In this document: piece after piece, positions 35,585 through 44,141 of the stretch
Numbering within the stretch: the stretch's first letter is position 1
Layout of the letters: every line of letters begins with the position of its first letter
DNA from: Xylophilus ampelinus
GTDB lineage: Bacteria; Pseudomonadota; Gammaproteobacteria; Burkholderiales; Burkholderiaceae_C
DNA length: 64,000 nucleotides
NCBI RefSeq assembly: GCF_901875635.1
Contig: NZ_CABFMN010000080.1
Location: forward strand, 1 to 64,000
Reading direction: 5' to 3'
Translations under genes and position numbers: made by a program
Notes under the pieces: model-generated
Databases searched by the model: none
Told to the model about the DNA's origin: nothing
Seen by the model: the letters and a program-made list of their open reading frames with translations, nothing else

Positions 35585-37168
35585 ATGCCGATCCCTCCGC
35601 GGCCCTGGCGGCCGGGCGCCCAGCCCCACTCGCTGGCGCGCGCGCTCATGCGCGCCGTCACCCTGCCGATGCTGCTGGGCGTGCTGCTGCTCACGATGGC
35701 CCACGGCGCGTGGGCCGCCGACGAGGGCACGCTGCGCATCGGCTCCAAACGCTTCACCGAGTCGTACATACTGGCCGAGGTGCTGGCGCAGACGGCCGCA
35801 CCGCAGCTCTCGCAAGCGCCCATGGTGCGCCAGGGACTGGGCAACACGGCCATCGTCTACGAGGCGCTGAGGAGCGGCGGCATCGATCTCTACGCCGAGT
35901 ACACCGGCACCATCGCGCTGGAGGTCCTCAAGAGCCCGCAGCCTTTGTCGCGCGATGCGATGCAGGCCGCGCTGCAGCCCCTGGGCCTGGGCATGGCGAT
36001 CCCGCTGGGCTTCAACGACGGCTATGCCTTCGCCATGCGCGCCGACGAGGCCAATCGCCTGGGCGTGCGCTCGCTGAGCGACCTGTCCAGTCACCCCGAA
36101 CTCAAGCTCGGCCTGTCGAACGAATTCATCGGCCGCGCCGACGGCTGGCGCGGCGTGGCGGCGCGCTACGGCCTGCCGCAGACGCCCACCGGCCTGGACC
36201 ATGGCATCGCCTACGACGCCATCGCGGCAAAACAGGTGGACGTGATCGACATCTACACCACGGACGCCAAGATCGAACACCTGGGCCTCACGGTGCTCGA
36301 TGACGACCGCGGCTACTTCCCCCGCTACGACGCCGTGGTGCTGTACCGGCTCGACGTGCCGCAGCGTTTCCCACGGGCCTGGGCCGCGCTCACGGGCCTC
36401 GAAGGCCGCATCGACGAGCACGCCATGATCGGCATGAACGCTCGCGCCGAACTGCAGGGCGCGGGCTTCGCCACCATCGCGCGCGATTTCCTCGTCGGCG
36501 GCCAGGTCGCTGAAGGCGGCCACGCGTCGGCCGGCTTCATGGCCAAGCTCTTCGGGCCCGACCTGGCGCGGCTGACGCGCCAGCACCTCCTGCTGGTGGC
36601 TGTGTCGGTGGGCGTGGCCACGCTCATCGGCGTGCCCCTGGCGGTGTGGGTGTTTCCGCACCCGCGGCTGCGCGCGCTGGTGCTGGGCGCCACGGGGCTG
36701 CTGCAGACCGTGCCCTCGCTCGCGCTGCTCGCGGTGCTGATCTCGCTGCTGGGCGCCATCGGCACGCTGCCGGCGCTCATCGCGCTCACGCTGTACTCGC
36801 TGCTGCCCATCATGCGCAACGCCGTCACCGGCCTGGCCGAGGTGCCGGTGGGCGTGAAACAGGCCGGCACCGCGCTGGGCATGACCGGTTCGCAGAACCT
36901 GCGGCTGGTGCAGTTGCCGCTGGCCCTGCCCACGCTGATCGCAGGCATCCGCACCGCCACCACCATCGCCATCGGCACGGCCACTATTGCGGCCTTCATC
37001 GGGGCGGGCGGCTTCGGCGAGCGCATCGTGACCGGCCTCGCCCTCAACGACCGCGCGCTGCTGCTGGCCGGGGCCTTGCCCGCCGCCGCGCTGGCACTGG
37101 CGAGCGAAGCACTGTTCGAAGCGCTGGAATGGCTGCTGCGACGGCGCCAGCGCGCAGCCGTCGCATGA
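35585..37168 (+). CDS. Fused glycine-betaine/choline-type substrate-binding protein and permease
   Basis: 527 residues. A signal-like segment (about 25-44, LPMLLGVLLLTMAHGAWA) is followed by an OpuAC/OsmF-type binding domain (about 48-320: GSKRFTESYILAEVLAQ, YAEYTGTIALEVL, VDVIDIYTTDAKI) and then an OpuAB-like permease (about 330-520: LLQTVPSLALLAVLISLLG, ALGMTGSQNLRLVQLPLALPTLIAGIRTATTIAIGTATIAAFIGAGGFGE). The order is binding protein then permease, with five to six membrane spans. No ATPase gene lies beside it. TATAAA at 35571-35576 would start transcription right at ATG 35585, so either a leaderless mRNA or the internal ATG 35648 is possible. Confidence 0.85.
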   Translation: MPIPPRPWRPGAQPHSLARALMRAVTLPMLLGVLLLTMAHGAWAADEGTLRIGSKRFTESYILAEVLAQTAAPQLSQAPMVRQGLGNTAIVYEALRSGGIDLYAEYTGTIALEVLKSPQPLSRDAMQAALQPLGLGMAIPLGFNDGYAFAMRADEANRLGVRSLSDLSSHPELKLGLSNEFIGRADGWRGVAARYGLPQTPTGLDHGIAYDAIAAKQVDVIDIYTTDAKIEHLGLTVLDDDRGYFPRYDAVVLYRLDVPQRFPRAWAALTGLEGRIDEHAMIGMNARAELQGAGFATIARDFLVGGQVAEGGHASAGFMAKLFGPDLARLTRQHLLLVAVSVGVATLIGVPLAVWVFPHPRLRALVLGATGLLQTVPSLALLAVLISLLGAIGTLPALIALTLYSLLPIMRNAVTGLAEVPVGVKQAGTALGMTGSQNLRLVQLPLALPTLIAGIRTATTIAIGTATIAAFIGAGGFGERIVTGLALNDRALLLAGALPAAALALASEALFEALEWLLRRRQRAAVA

Positions 37169-38115
37169 GCCTCCGCCCGGCCGCTCCGACACGGACCGGC
37201 ACTGCGGCCGGCGGCGCAGGGGCTCCACCGCCCATCGCAGAGGCCTCGCGGGTCGACGCCCTGACCGAAATCAACCTTGCCGACCTGCTCGACTCGGTCG
37301 GCCTCGGGCGCCTGCAGGCCACGCCGCTGCGCCACTTGTTCCGCCCTGTGGCGCGGCGCTTCGCGCTGACAGCGGCGGAGTTCGATGCGCGCGTCGGCCT
37401 GCACGGCCTGTCGAAGGGCAGCGAATGGCTGGTGCACCGGATGAGCGCCGGCCTGCAGGTCAGCGGCCAGGACCACGTGCCCCTGCACGGGCCCATCGTG
37501 GTGCTGTCCAACCACCCGGGCATCACCGACACGGTGGCCCTGTTCACGGCCCTCGCGTCGCGGTCCGACCTGCGCGTGATGGCGCTCGACCGCCCTTTCC
37601 TGCGCGCCCTGCCCCAGGTCGCGCGCCAACTCATCTTCCTCCCCGAGGACGCCGCCGGCCTGGCCGCCGCCCTGCGCGCCGGCGCCCGGCACCTGAGGGA
37701 CGGCGGCGCACTGCTGACCTTTCCGGCGGGCGAGATCGAACCGGACCCGGCCACCTTCGGCACGGCGCGCGCGATCGATTCGCTGCGCCATTGGACGGAC
37801 AGCTATGCGCTCTTCGCTCGGCTGGTGCCGCGCACGGTGTTCGTGCCCGCCCTCGTGAGCGGGGTCATCTCGCCGGATGCGCAGCGCCACCCGCTCACGC
37901 GGCTGCGCCGCACGCCGCGCAACCGGGAAAAGATGGCGGCGGCGCTGCAGATCGCGCTGGCGCGCTACCGCGACATGCGGGCGCAGGTGCGCTTCGGGCC
38001 GCCGCAGATGCTTGCACCGGCGCAAGGCGCACAGTCGCTGTGTGCAGCGATCGCAGCGCAGATGCGCGAGATGGTCCTGGCCACCGGGGCGCCCATCGCG
38101 TGCCGATCGGGCTGA
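37165..38115 (+). CDS. Acyltransferase (PlsC/LPLAT type)
   Basis: 316 residues from ATG 37165, overlapping the preceding stop by four bases (ATGA). The LPLAT block HxxxxD is present as NHPGITDTVALF (about residue 116), followed by MALDRPFLRALPQVARQLIFLPE and LLTFPAGEIEPDP (about 192), which fit a glycerolipid or lysophospholipid acyltransferase. The N-terminal 60 residues are variable. It lacks a strong membrane anchor, so it may be peripheral. Coupling to a transporter fusion gene is odd and may reflect shared regulation only. Confidence 0.8.
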   Translation: MSLRPAAPTRTGTAAGGAGAPPPIAEASRVDALTEINLADLLDSVGLGRLQATPLRHLFRPVARRFALTAAEFDARVGLHGLSKGSEWLVHRMSAGLQVSGQDHVPLHGPIVVLSNHPGITDTVALFTALASRSDLRVMALDRPFLRALPQVARQLIFLPEDAAGLAAALRAGARHLRDGGALLTFPAGEIEPDPATFGTARAIDSLRHWTDSYALFARLVPRTVFVPALVSGVISPDAQRHPLTRLRRTPRNREKMAAALQIALARYRDMRAQVRFGPPQMLAPAQGAQSLCAAIAAQMREMVLATGAPIACRSG

Positions 38116-38193
38116 ACCACCCGCCGCCGCTCACGTTGCCTCGGCGCCAAGCGCCGTGCGCGTGAAAAGCCGGCGCCCCACGCCTGCACACTC

Positions 38194-38256
38194 GAACGCT
38201 ATCGAATTCATAGCTGGTCGCGCCCACCCCGCGGGCATTGCGGGCACTTTTGGCTC
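38194..38256 (+). repeat. Palindromic intergenic repeat, copy E
   Basis: GAACGCTATCGAATTCATAG holds the first palindrome (GCTAT...ATAGC), then CTGGTCGCGCCC, CCGCGGGCATTGCGGGC and ACTTTTGGCTC. Best preserved of the six copies with copy F. Confidence 0.8.
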
Positions 38257-38284
38257 GGAACTCGACGCGGTGCCGTGCCTTGCC

Positions 38285-39151
38285 ATGCGAACATGGGCCA
38301 TGCGCCCCATCGCCGCCCTTGCCCCGCTCCTGCTGGCCGCAGGCGCGCTGCTCGGGGGCTGCGCGATCGTCGATCACGAACAACGGCGCTGGCTCTTCAT
38401 GCCCGGCGCCCGCACGTGGCCGCCCGGCGAGGCAGCGGCCATCGGCATGCAGGACGTGTGGATCGACTATGTCTCGCAGCACCCGGAGCAGGCCGGTCAG
38501 CCCGTGCGCCTGCATGCGCTGTGGCTGCCGCAGGCCGAGGCCGAGGCACCGGTGATCCTGTTCCTGCACGGGGTGCACTGGGACGTGCGGGCCAGCGCCA
38601 CGCGCATCCGCCAGCTGCACCGGCTGGGCTTCTCGGTGCTGGGCGTGGACTACCGCGGCTTCGGCCGCAGCAGCCCGGCCATGCCGTCCGAGACGCTGGT
38701 GGCCGAAGACGCGCGCGCCGCGTGGCAATGGCTGGCGCGCGCGCATCCGCAGGCGCGCCGCTTCGTCTTCGGCCACTCGCTGGGCGCCGCCGTGGCGGTG
38801 CGGCTGGCGGCCGAGGTGCAGGACGAAGCCGGCCTCATCGTCGAAGGCGCCTTCACCTCCTCGCTCGACGTGCTGCGCAGCACCCGCTGGGGCTGGCTGC
38901 CGGTGGCGCCGCTGATGACGCAGCACTTCGATGCCGCCTCGCGCATCGCCGAGGTGGGCGCGCCGCTGCTGGTCGTGCACGCCGCGGGCGACACGATGGT
39001 GTCGCCGCAACTCGGGCGCGCGCTGTACGAGAAGGCCGCACCACCCAAGCGCTTCGTGCTCATCGCCGGTGCCGTGCACGAGGACGCCGACGTGATCGGC
39101 GAACAGGCGTATCGCGAGTCGCTGCGTGAACTGTTCGGCATCGGCGGCTGA
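38285..39151 (+). CDS. Alpha/beta-hydrolase lipoprotein
   Basis: 288 residues from ATG 38285; ATG 38300 gives the neatest lipoprotein signal, MRPIAALAPLLLAAGALLGG then Cys (lipobox LLGGC). The mature part is an alpha/beta hydrolase: LFLHGVHWD oxyanion region, nucleophile elbow FGHSLGAAVAVRL (about residue 160), Asp in HAAGDTMVSPQ and His in AGAVHEDAD. It resembles the serine aminopeptidase/YqiA-like group with unknown substrate, anchored to a membrane facing the periplasm. The ribosome site is not obvious. It is the last gene before the accessory region. Confidence 0.82.
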   Translation: MRTWAMRPIAALAPLLLAAGALLGGCAIVDHEQRRWLFMPGARTWPPGEAAAIGMQDVWIDYVSQHPEQAGQPVRLHALWLPQAEAEAPVILFLHGVHWDVRASATRIRQLHRLGFSVLGVDYRGFGRSSPAMPSETLVAEDARAAWQWLARAHPQARRFVFGHSLGAAVAVRLAAEVQDEAGLIVEGAFTSSLDVLRSTRWGWLPVAPLMTQHFDAASRIAEVGAPLLVVHAAGDTMVSPQLGRALYEKAAPPKRFVLIAGAVHEDADVIGEQAYRESLRELFGIGG

Positions 39152-39180
39152 AGGTCGCACCCACCGCGCGCCAACGCCGT

Positions 39181-39242
39181 TTGCTATACGTTCGTTAGCA
39201 GTCGTCCGCACCGCACGCGCGCTGCAGCCACTTTTTGGCTTG
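39181..39242 (+). repeat. Palindromic intergenic repeat, copy F
   Basis: TTGCTATACGTTCGTTAGCA, then CGCGCGCTGCAGCC and ACTTTTTGGCTTGG. It is the last copy of the family and sits right beside the probable left boundary of the accessory region. Confidence 0.8.
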
Positions 39243-39251
39243 GACCGTGGA

Positions 39252-39300
39252 TCAGCCGAGCATGAAGGCGGCGCTGGTCACGGCGCCCACCGAGAGGGCC
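39252..39300 (-). pseudogene. Possible C-terminal stub of a truncated gene at an accessory-region boundary
   Basis: On the minus strand the last in-frame codons read SALSVGAVTSAAFMLG and a stop at 39252-39254, which look like the end of a membrane protein. Upstream in the same frame the text becomes unlike a protein and overlaps the amidohydrolase 3' end, so only the C-terminus would remain. Too short to name, and it could still be a chance frame. Confidence 0.35.
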
Positions 39301-39322
39301 GACAGCGGATATCTCGCAGGTG

Positions 39323-40267
39323 CTAAGCCGGACGCGGCACTTGCGCAGGCGCTGCTCTCGACAATTCGTCGGAGTTCCGGAGGACGTTCCGGGTCTGCGC
39401 AAACCCGTAGCGCATCGCTGGATTGGCGACCAGCACCTGCTGGATTTCGTCCTGGCTCAACCACCGCCCGAGCAGGTTCATCAGCACGGCGTCGTCGGGC
39501 TTGCGCGGTTCGGTGACGTGGGGCCAGTCGGTTCCCCAGAGCAGCCGGTCCAGGTGACTGTCGGCCAACCGCCGCACGAAGCCGTCAAGATCTTCGTAGG
39601 CCGACGAGCGCGGCGACGCGATGTAGGCTGCGGACAGCTTGAGCCAGACCTTGCCCGAGCGGATCAATCGCCAGGCTGTTGCCTCCACGCGCTCGGCCAG
39701 CGGAGCGTCGGCATGCACACGCGCGAAGTGATCGAGGACGATCGGCACGGGCAGCGCCAGCAGTCGCTCCTCGAGCCGGACCAGATCGGCGGCGGCGAGG
39801 TGCAACTGGATGTGCCAGCCCAGCGGCTGAATCAGCCGCGCCACTTCTTCCAACATCGACTCGTCGGTTGCCCCGGCCTGCACGAGATTGAAGCGGACGC
39901 CGACGACGCCGTGGATGCGCAGCACCTCGAGCTCTTCCGCCGTGGCGGAAGGGTCGATCACCGCAACGCCCCTGGCGCGTCCCTGGCTGGCGCGCAGCCC
40001 CCGCAACAGCACGCGGTGGTCGCGCCCGTAGCTCGAAGGCTGGACGATCACGTGACGCTCGAGTCCCAGCCGCTGCTGAAGCAGGCGGTAGTCGTCCATC
40101 GATGCATCGGAATGCTTGAGGACTCGACCCGGCGCGAAGGGCAGGCGCGAATCGAAGACGTGCATATGGCAGTCGCAGGCGCCCGGTGGCACCGGGAAAG
40201 CCGGCGGATCGATGCCAGTCGTGTGGGGTGCCTGCGCAGCCTCCCCGCCGGCTTCATGGGCTGCCAT
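39323..40267 (-). CDS. Amidohydrolase-2 family lactonase (2-pyrone-4,6-dicarboxylate hydrolase-like)
   Basis: 314 residues, TIM-barrel amidohydrolase. CDCHMHVFDSRLPFAPGR (metal-binding HxH at about residue 34), QLHLAA, VLDHFARV (His) and LLWGTDWPHVTEP (catalytic Asp) are in family order. This signature set is shared by LigI/PmdD (2-pyrone-4,6-dicarboxylate lactonase) and 4-sulfomuconolactone hydrolase. It is the last gene of a minus-strand cluster with an RraA-type aldolase, which in the protocatechuate 4,5-cleavage route acts downstream of LigI. A related lactone could be the substrate. Start 40267 precedes the HxH motif at normal distance. Confidence 0.82.
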   Translation of the reverse strand: MAAHEAGGEAAQAPHTTGIDPPAFPVPPGACDCHMHVFDSRLPFAPGRVLKHSDASMDDYRLLQQRLGLERHVIVQPSSYGRDHRVLLRGLRASQGRARGVAVIDPSATAEELEVLRIHGVVGVRFNLVQAGATDESMLEEVARLIQPLGWHIQLHLAAADLVRLEERLLALPVPIVLDHFARVHADAPLAERVEATAWRLIRSGKVWLKLSAAYIASPRSSAYEDLDGFVRRLADSHLDRLLWGTDWPHVTEPRKPDDAVLMNLLGRWLSQDEIQQVLVANPAMRYGFAQTRNVLRNSDELSRAAPAQVPRPA

Positions 40268-40273
40268 GTGGAT

Positions 40274-41227
40274 TCACTTCTTCAGCTTTTCGGCGTCGTG
40301 CCAGAAGGCGTAGCTCTTGGCGAGCTCGACCTTCGATTGTTCGAGGTCCGTGGGCGCCAGCTCAAGTGACATCTCCTTGATCTTCGCCTGGATGTCGGCG
40401 TCCATCAGCACCTTGCGCAGCGCGGTGTTGAACTTCTCCGCAAGAGGCTTCGGCAGGTCCTTGGGTGCGAAGAACGCGTTGAAGCTGTTCACGTTGACGC
40501 CAGCGAACCCCAACTCCTCGAAGGTAGGCACTTCCGGCAGCAGCGCCGAACGTTTTCCGCCCGAAATCGCCAGGATGCGGACCTTTCCGCCACGGAACAT
40601 CGTCACGCCCTCCGGCTCGCCGGTCACGCCTGACGCCAGCTGCCCGCCGATGAGCTGGGGCATCATCTGCGCAGAGCCGCCAAACGCGATCGGCTCCATG
40701 CGCACGTTGGCCTTGCGCGTGATCGCAGCGCCGATGATGTCTGGCACCCCGCCGATAAGCGGAACGCCGTAGTTGCCATTCTGCGGTGAGCGGCGCACGA
40801 AATCGACGAACTCCGGAAGTGTCCTGGCCGGGCTGGACATCGGAACCGCGAAGGTCCACTGGAAGCGCGCCACCTGGCCGACCGGCACGAAGTCCTTCAT
40901 GGCGTCATAGCCGGCCGAAGGCGTGATCAGTGGCACCACGACGACCGAGTGGTCCAGCGCAAGCAGGAAGGTCGAGCCATCCGGCGGCGCCGCCTTCACC
41001 GCAGCGGTTCCGATCTGTCCACTGGCGCCGGGTCGGTTTTCTATGACGACCGGTTGCGCCAGCTCCTGCCCCAGTTTCGGCCCGATCGCCCGGGCCAAGG
41101 CGTCCGTCGCGCCGCCGGCGGCGAACGGGATCACGATCTTGATCGGGTGCTTGAACTCTTGGCTCACGGCAGCCGCCGAGAGCAGTGCGGCCGCAACGCC
41201 GACAACGATGGTGCGTCGATTGAACAT
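40274..41227 (-). CDS. Bug/TctC-family periplasmic substrate-binding protein
   Basis: 317 residues from ATG 41227 with GGAG about 8 bases upstream. Leader MFNRRTIVVGVAAALLSAAAV, then Bug motifs HPIKIVIPFAAGGATDALARA, PVVIENRPGASGQIGTAAVKAAPPDG and an unusual LDHSVVVVPLITPSAGYDAMKDFVPVG. It should bind a carboxylate for transport by a TctAB elsewhere. It is one of two Bug genes in this cluster. It lies 6 bp upstream of the amidohydrolase gene, so co-expression is likely. Confidence 0.88.
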   Translation of the reverse strand: MFNRRTIVVGVAAALLSAAAVSQEFKHPIKIVIPFAAGGATDALARAIGPKLGQELAQPVVIENRPGASGQIGTAAVKAAPPDGSTFLLALDHSVVVVPLITPSAGYDAMKDFVPVGQVARFQWTFAVPMSSPARTLPEFVDFVRRSPQNGNYGVPLIGGVPDIIGAAITRKANVRMEPIAFGGSAQMMPQLIGGQLASGVTGEPEGVTMFRGGKVRILAISGGKRSALLPEVPTFEELGFAGVNVNSFNAFFAPKDLPKPLAEKFNTALRKVLMDADIQAKIKEMSLELAPTDLEQSKVELAKSYAFWHDAEKLKK

Positions 41228-41350
41228 GTCTTGTCTCCGTAGTCGGGCCTGGGTTGCGGCCCTGTCAAGTTGAATCCGGTTGAAGACGGCACCGGCCACC
41301 GGCACCGCCTGTTTACCGACCCCGCCGCGAGCGCCGCTCGCCGCTGGCCG

Positions 41351-42040
41351 TCACTCCTCGATGTAGCAGTTCAGGCGAGCCAGGGTGGCGTCGACCCACG
41401 AACGGTCGAGCGTTCCCGCCTTGATGTCTTGGACCATCCTGTTCTCGACGACCTGCTTCTGATGCGCAGCGGCAAGCAGTCGTTCGGCATCGTCGAAGGG
41501 CACACACAGCAAGCCGTCCTCGTCGCCGATGACCAGGTCACCCGGTTCGATGACCATCCCGTCGATGGAGATCGGCACGTTGATCTCGCCCGGCCCGTCC
41601 TTGTAAGGGCCGCGGTGCGTGACGCCTGCAGCGAACACGGGAAACGCACCGTCGCGGATCGCACCCGCATCGCGGATGGCGCCGTTCATCACGAAGCCGC
41701 CGAGCTTCTGGTGGACGGCGTCGCCAACCATGATTTCGCCGATGAGCGCGTTGGTCAGATCGCCGCCGGCGTCCACGACGATGACGTCGCCTGGCTGGGC
41801 CAGCTGGAGGGCCTTGTGAATCATGAGGTTGTCGCCCGGCCGCGCCTTGATCGTCAGCGCCGGGCCGGCCATGCGCCCGCCCGCATGCATCGGGCGCAGG
41901 CGAGCCCCGCCAGCGGTCATCCGTGCCATGCAGTCGCTGACGTTGGCGACCGGGACGTCCAGATATTGGCGGGCCAGCGCCAGGTCGACGGCGCGGCGGC
42001 GCTTGAGAATGCGAAGTCCGTTATTCATGGGATTGCTCAT
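41351..42040 (-). CDS. RraA-family aldolase (4-carboxy-4-hydroxy-2-oxoadipate aldolase/oxaloacetate decarboxylase-like)
   Basis: 229 residues from ATG 42040 (ATG 42028 also possible). Motifs of the class II pyruvate aldolase branch of RraA: VANVSDCMARMTAGGARLRPMHAG, GPALTIKARPGDNLMIHKAL, VVVDAGGDLTNALIGEIM and GGFVMNGAIRDAGAIRDGAFPVFA (G-x-x-R-D). These residues bind pyruvate and metal in LigK/ProA-type enzymes. It would release pyruvate from a 4-hydroxy-2-oxo acid, the step after the LigI-type lactonase. The adjacent dehydrogenase and Bug genes support a ring-cleavage product pathway. Confidence 0.85.
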   Translation of the reverse strand: MSNPMNNGLRILKRRRAVDLALARQYLDVPVANVSDCMARMTAGGARLRPMHAGGRMAGPALTIKARPGDNLMIHKALQLAQPGDVIVVDAGGDLTNALIGEIMVGDAVHQKLGGFVMNGAIRDAGAIRDGAFPVFAAGVTHRGPYKDGPGEINVPISIDGMVIEPGDLVIGDEDGLLCVPFDDAERLLAAAHQKQVVENRMVQDIKAGTLDRSWVDATLARLNCYIEE

Positions 42041-42056
42041 GTGATGGTGGAAGCTG

Positions 42057-43025
42057 TCAGTCGAGCTTGATGCCCGCTTCGCGAACGACGGGCGCGAGTC
42101 GCGCGCGCTCTGCGGCATTCATGTCGGCAAGCGCCTTCGGCGATCCGCCGAGCAGGTCGGCGCCGGTCGCAAGAATCTTGTCGCGCACGTCTGGCTGCTT
42201 GAGCAGCGCATTGATCTCGACGTTCCAGCGATCCACGATGGCCTTCGGCGTGCCGGCCGGTGCCATCAGGCCCCACACGCTGGCCAGTTCGACGCCCTTG
42301 ATGCCCGACTCCGCGTAGGTCGGCACGTTGGGCAGCACCGGGGAGCGCTTGGCCATGGTGACGCCGAGAGGACGGACCTTGCCGCCCTCGATCTGGCTGA
42401 GGAGCGTCGGGATCGAGCCCATGTACATGTCGACCTGGCCGCCGATGAGGTCGGGGATGGCCTGCGACATGCCGCGGTACGGGACGTGGGTGAACTTGAT
42501 TCCGGACGCGTTCTGCCAGATCTGGTTGACGAGGTGCGCGATGGTGCCGGTGCCGGGGGTTGCCACGGTCAGTTGTCCGGGCTTCGCCTTGGCGGCGGCC
42601 ACGACGTCGGCCAGCGTCTTGTAGGGCGAGTCGGCGCGGACCACCAGAACTGCGGCGCCGCTGGCGACGGGCACGACGGCCTCGAGGTCGTTCACCGGGT
42701 CATAGGTCAGCTTGGTGTAGAGCAGCGGGTTGAGCACGACGTTGTCGGTCTGCGCCATCACGAAGGTGTAGCCGTCGGGTCTGGACTTCGCGACGCTGTC
42801 GAGCGCCAGATTGCCCCCGGCGCCCGGCTTGTTCTCGACGGTGATGACCCAGTTCAGCTTGGTCGTCAGGGCAGTCGCCAACTGGCGGGTCAACGCATCG
42901 GTGCCGCCGCCGGCAGGGAACGGCACCACGACCTTGATGGGCCGCTCGGGGTAGGTCTGGGCGTTGGACGTGGCCAAGCCAAGCAGCGCGAGGGCGGCAG
43001 CGGAAATTCGAACGAGCATGCGCAC
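42057..43025 (-). CDS. Bug/TctC-family periplasmic substrate-binding protein
   Basis: 322 residues with a Sec leader (MRMLVRISAAALALLGLATSNAQ). Motifs: YPERPIKVVVPFPAGGGTDALTRQL, VENKPGAGGNLALDSVAKSRPDG and VATPGTGTIAHLVNQIW. Second Bug protein in the cluster, 17 bp upstream of the RraA-type gene; it probably carries a different acid from its neighbour, or the pair arose by duplication (their middles differ greatly). GGAGA about 8 bases upstream of the start is the ribosome site. Confidence 0.9.
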   Translation of the reverse strand: MRMLVRISAAALALLGLATSNAQTYPERPIKVVVPFPAGGGTDALTRQLATALTTKLNWVITVENKPGAGGNLALDSVAKSRPDGYTFVMAQTDNVVLNPLLYTKLTYDPVNDLEAVVPVASGAAVLVVRADSPYKTLADVVAAAKAKPGQLTVATPGTGTIAHLVNQIWQNASGIKFTHVPYRGMSQAIPDLIGGQVDMYMGSIPTLLSQIEGGKVRPLGVTMAKRSPVLPNVPTYAESGIKGVELASVWGLMAPAGTPKAIVDRWNVEINALLKQPDVRDKILATGADLLGGSPKALADMNAAERARLAPVVREAGIKLD

Positions 43026-43080
43026 GGGATGTCTCCTGAATGTGAAAAAGTGAAGGCGCGTTTCGGCGACCTGGTCTGGC

Positions 43081-43941
43081 TCAGTGGCCGTTGGTGAGCA
43101 GCCAGTCCAGCGCCTGGCGGATGTCCGGCTCGGGCAGCGACAGGGGATGCGCCTCCAAGGCCCGCGCCGTCTTCTGGAAGCGCTCTTCGACGCCGGGCAA
43201 CACTGCGGAACGCATACCCTGCGCCGCGAGCTCTCTCTGGGCGTCGTTCACCTCGTGCGCCCGGCGCTTGGCGTGCACCACATGGGTACGCACGAGCATG
43301 TCGATGAAGTCGCGCAGCGGTGTCTGATCGATGTCGAGGAGCTGCTCGTAGAGCTTGTCACGCACGCCCTGCCGTTCCGCGCTCATGAGCAGTTCGACGG
43401 CAAGGGCCTCCATGCCCTTGGTGAAGACGCTGCGCAGAATCTTCAGGGACATGGCATCCCCCGCAGCGCCGCCCTCGATCGTCTTCACACGGCCGTCGGC
43501 CGTCTCCATCACCGCCTTGAAATCGTCGACGCCTTCGCCTGCGACCAGGAGGGGCGTACGCTCGCGGTTGATGAGGATGCCGCCCATGATGGCGACGTCG
43601 ATGTAGCGGACGAAGCGCTTGGCGGCGGCCTGCGCACCCTCGCGCTTGACGGAGGGGCTTGCCGTCGTGAAGTCCGCGATGGCTGCGCCTTCGCGCATAT
43701 GCGCCGCAGCCTGCTCCGTGACGGCCAGCGACACCGACCCGGTCACGCAGCTGAAGACCCAGTTCGCCTCCGCCAACCATGCCTCTGCGCTCGGATGGAT
43801 GGGCAATCCCAGCTTCTGCGCAAGTTCCACAGCGGCGGGTGACGGCTTTGCCTCACAGAGGCTGATCGCGTGTCCGGCGCGAAAAAGAGCATCGGCAAAG
43901 CAACGCCCCACTTCGCCCAGACCGATAAGTGCAATGTGCAT
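43081..43941 (-). CDS. NAD(P)-dependent 6-phosphogluconate-dehydrogenase-like oxidoreductase (DUF1932 type)
   Basis: 286 residues from ATG 43941. The N-terminal Rossmann fold has the GxGxxG motif in MHIALIGLGEVGRCFADALFRAG. The middle segment ADFTTASPSVKREGAQAAA and the conserved helix with Lys (DAMSLKILRSVFTKGMEALAVELL, the catalytic Lys site of beta-hydroxyacid dehydrogenases) support 3-hydroxyacid dehydrogenation. The C-terminal domain resembles DUF1932 proteins. It probably oxidises a hydroxyacid intermediate of the pathway. It is the first gene of the cluster, and its ribosome site GAGG lies inside a palindrome (43944-43971). Confidence 0.82.
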   Translation of the reverse strand: MHIALIGLGEVGRCFADALFRAGHAISLCEAKPSPAAVELAQKLGLPIHPSAEAWLAEANWVFSCVTGSVSLAVTEQAAAHMREGAAIADFTTASPSVKREGAQAAAKRFVRYIDVAIMGGILINRERTPLLVAGEGVDDFKAVMETADGRVKTIEGGAAGDAMSLKILRSVFTKGMEALAVELLMSAERQGVRDKLYEQLLDIDQTPLRDFIDMLVRTHVVHAKRRAHEVNDAQRELAAQGMRSAVLPGVEERFQKTARALEAHPLSLPEPDIRQALDWLLTNGH

Positions 43942-43943
43942 TC

Positions 43944-43971
43944 TGTATCCTCGGAAGCTCCGGAGAATACA
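43944..43971. promoter_or_regulatory. 28-bp near-perfect palindrome over the ribosome site of the dehydrogenase gene
   Basis: TGTAT..CTC.G.AGCT.C.GAG..ATACA (dyad centre between 43957 and 43958). On the minus-strand RNA its right arm contains CCGAGGATACAG just before ATG 43941. It can act as a GntR-type operator or as a hairpin that hides the Shine-Dalgarno sequence. Confidence 0.6.
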
Positions 43972-44024
43972 AAAAAAGAACAAACACAGAAATAGCGGCA
44001 AGGGTAAACACCTAAATCCAGTGT

Positions 44025-44038
44025 TTCGACATGTTCAA
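44025..44038. promoter_or_regulatory. Imperfect 14-bp palindrome in the AT-rich divergent region
   Basis: TTCGACATGTTCAA, dyad around ACATGT with two mismatched pairs, lies in an AT-rich stretch (about 43970-44060) between the divergent gntR and dehydrogenase genes. A second candidate regulator site. Confidence 0.35.
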
Positions 44039-44141
44039 AAAAGCAAAATAAGGACAAATCGACCGGCGTACGCCAACACGGCCGAGGCAAGTCGCGGCGC
44101 TGCGGACACCTACAATCGATCTCCACGGATGCAGTGACGAG

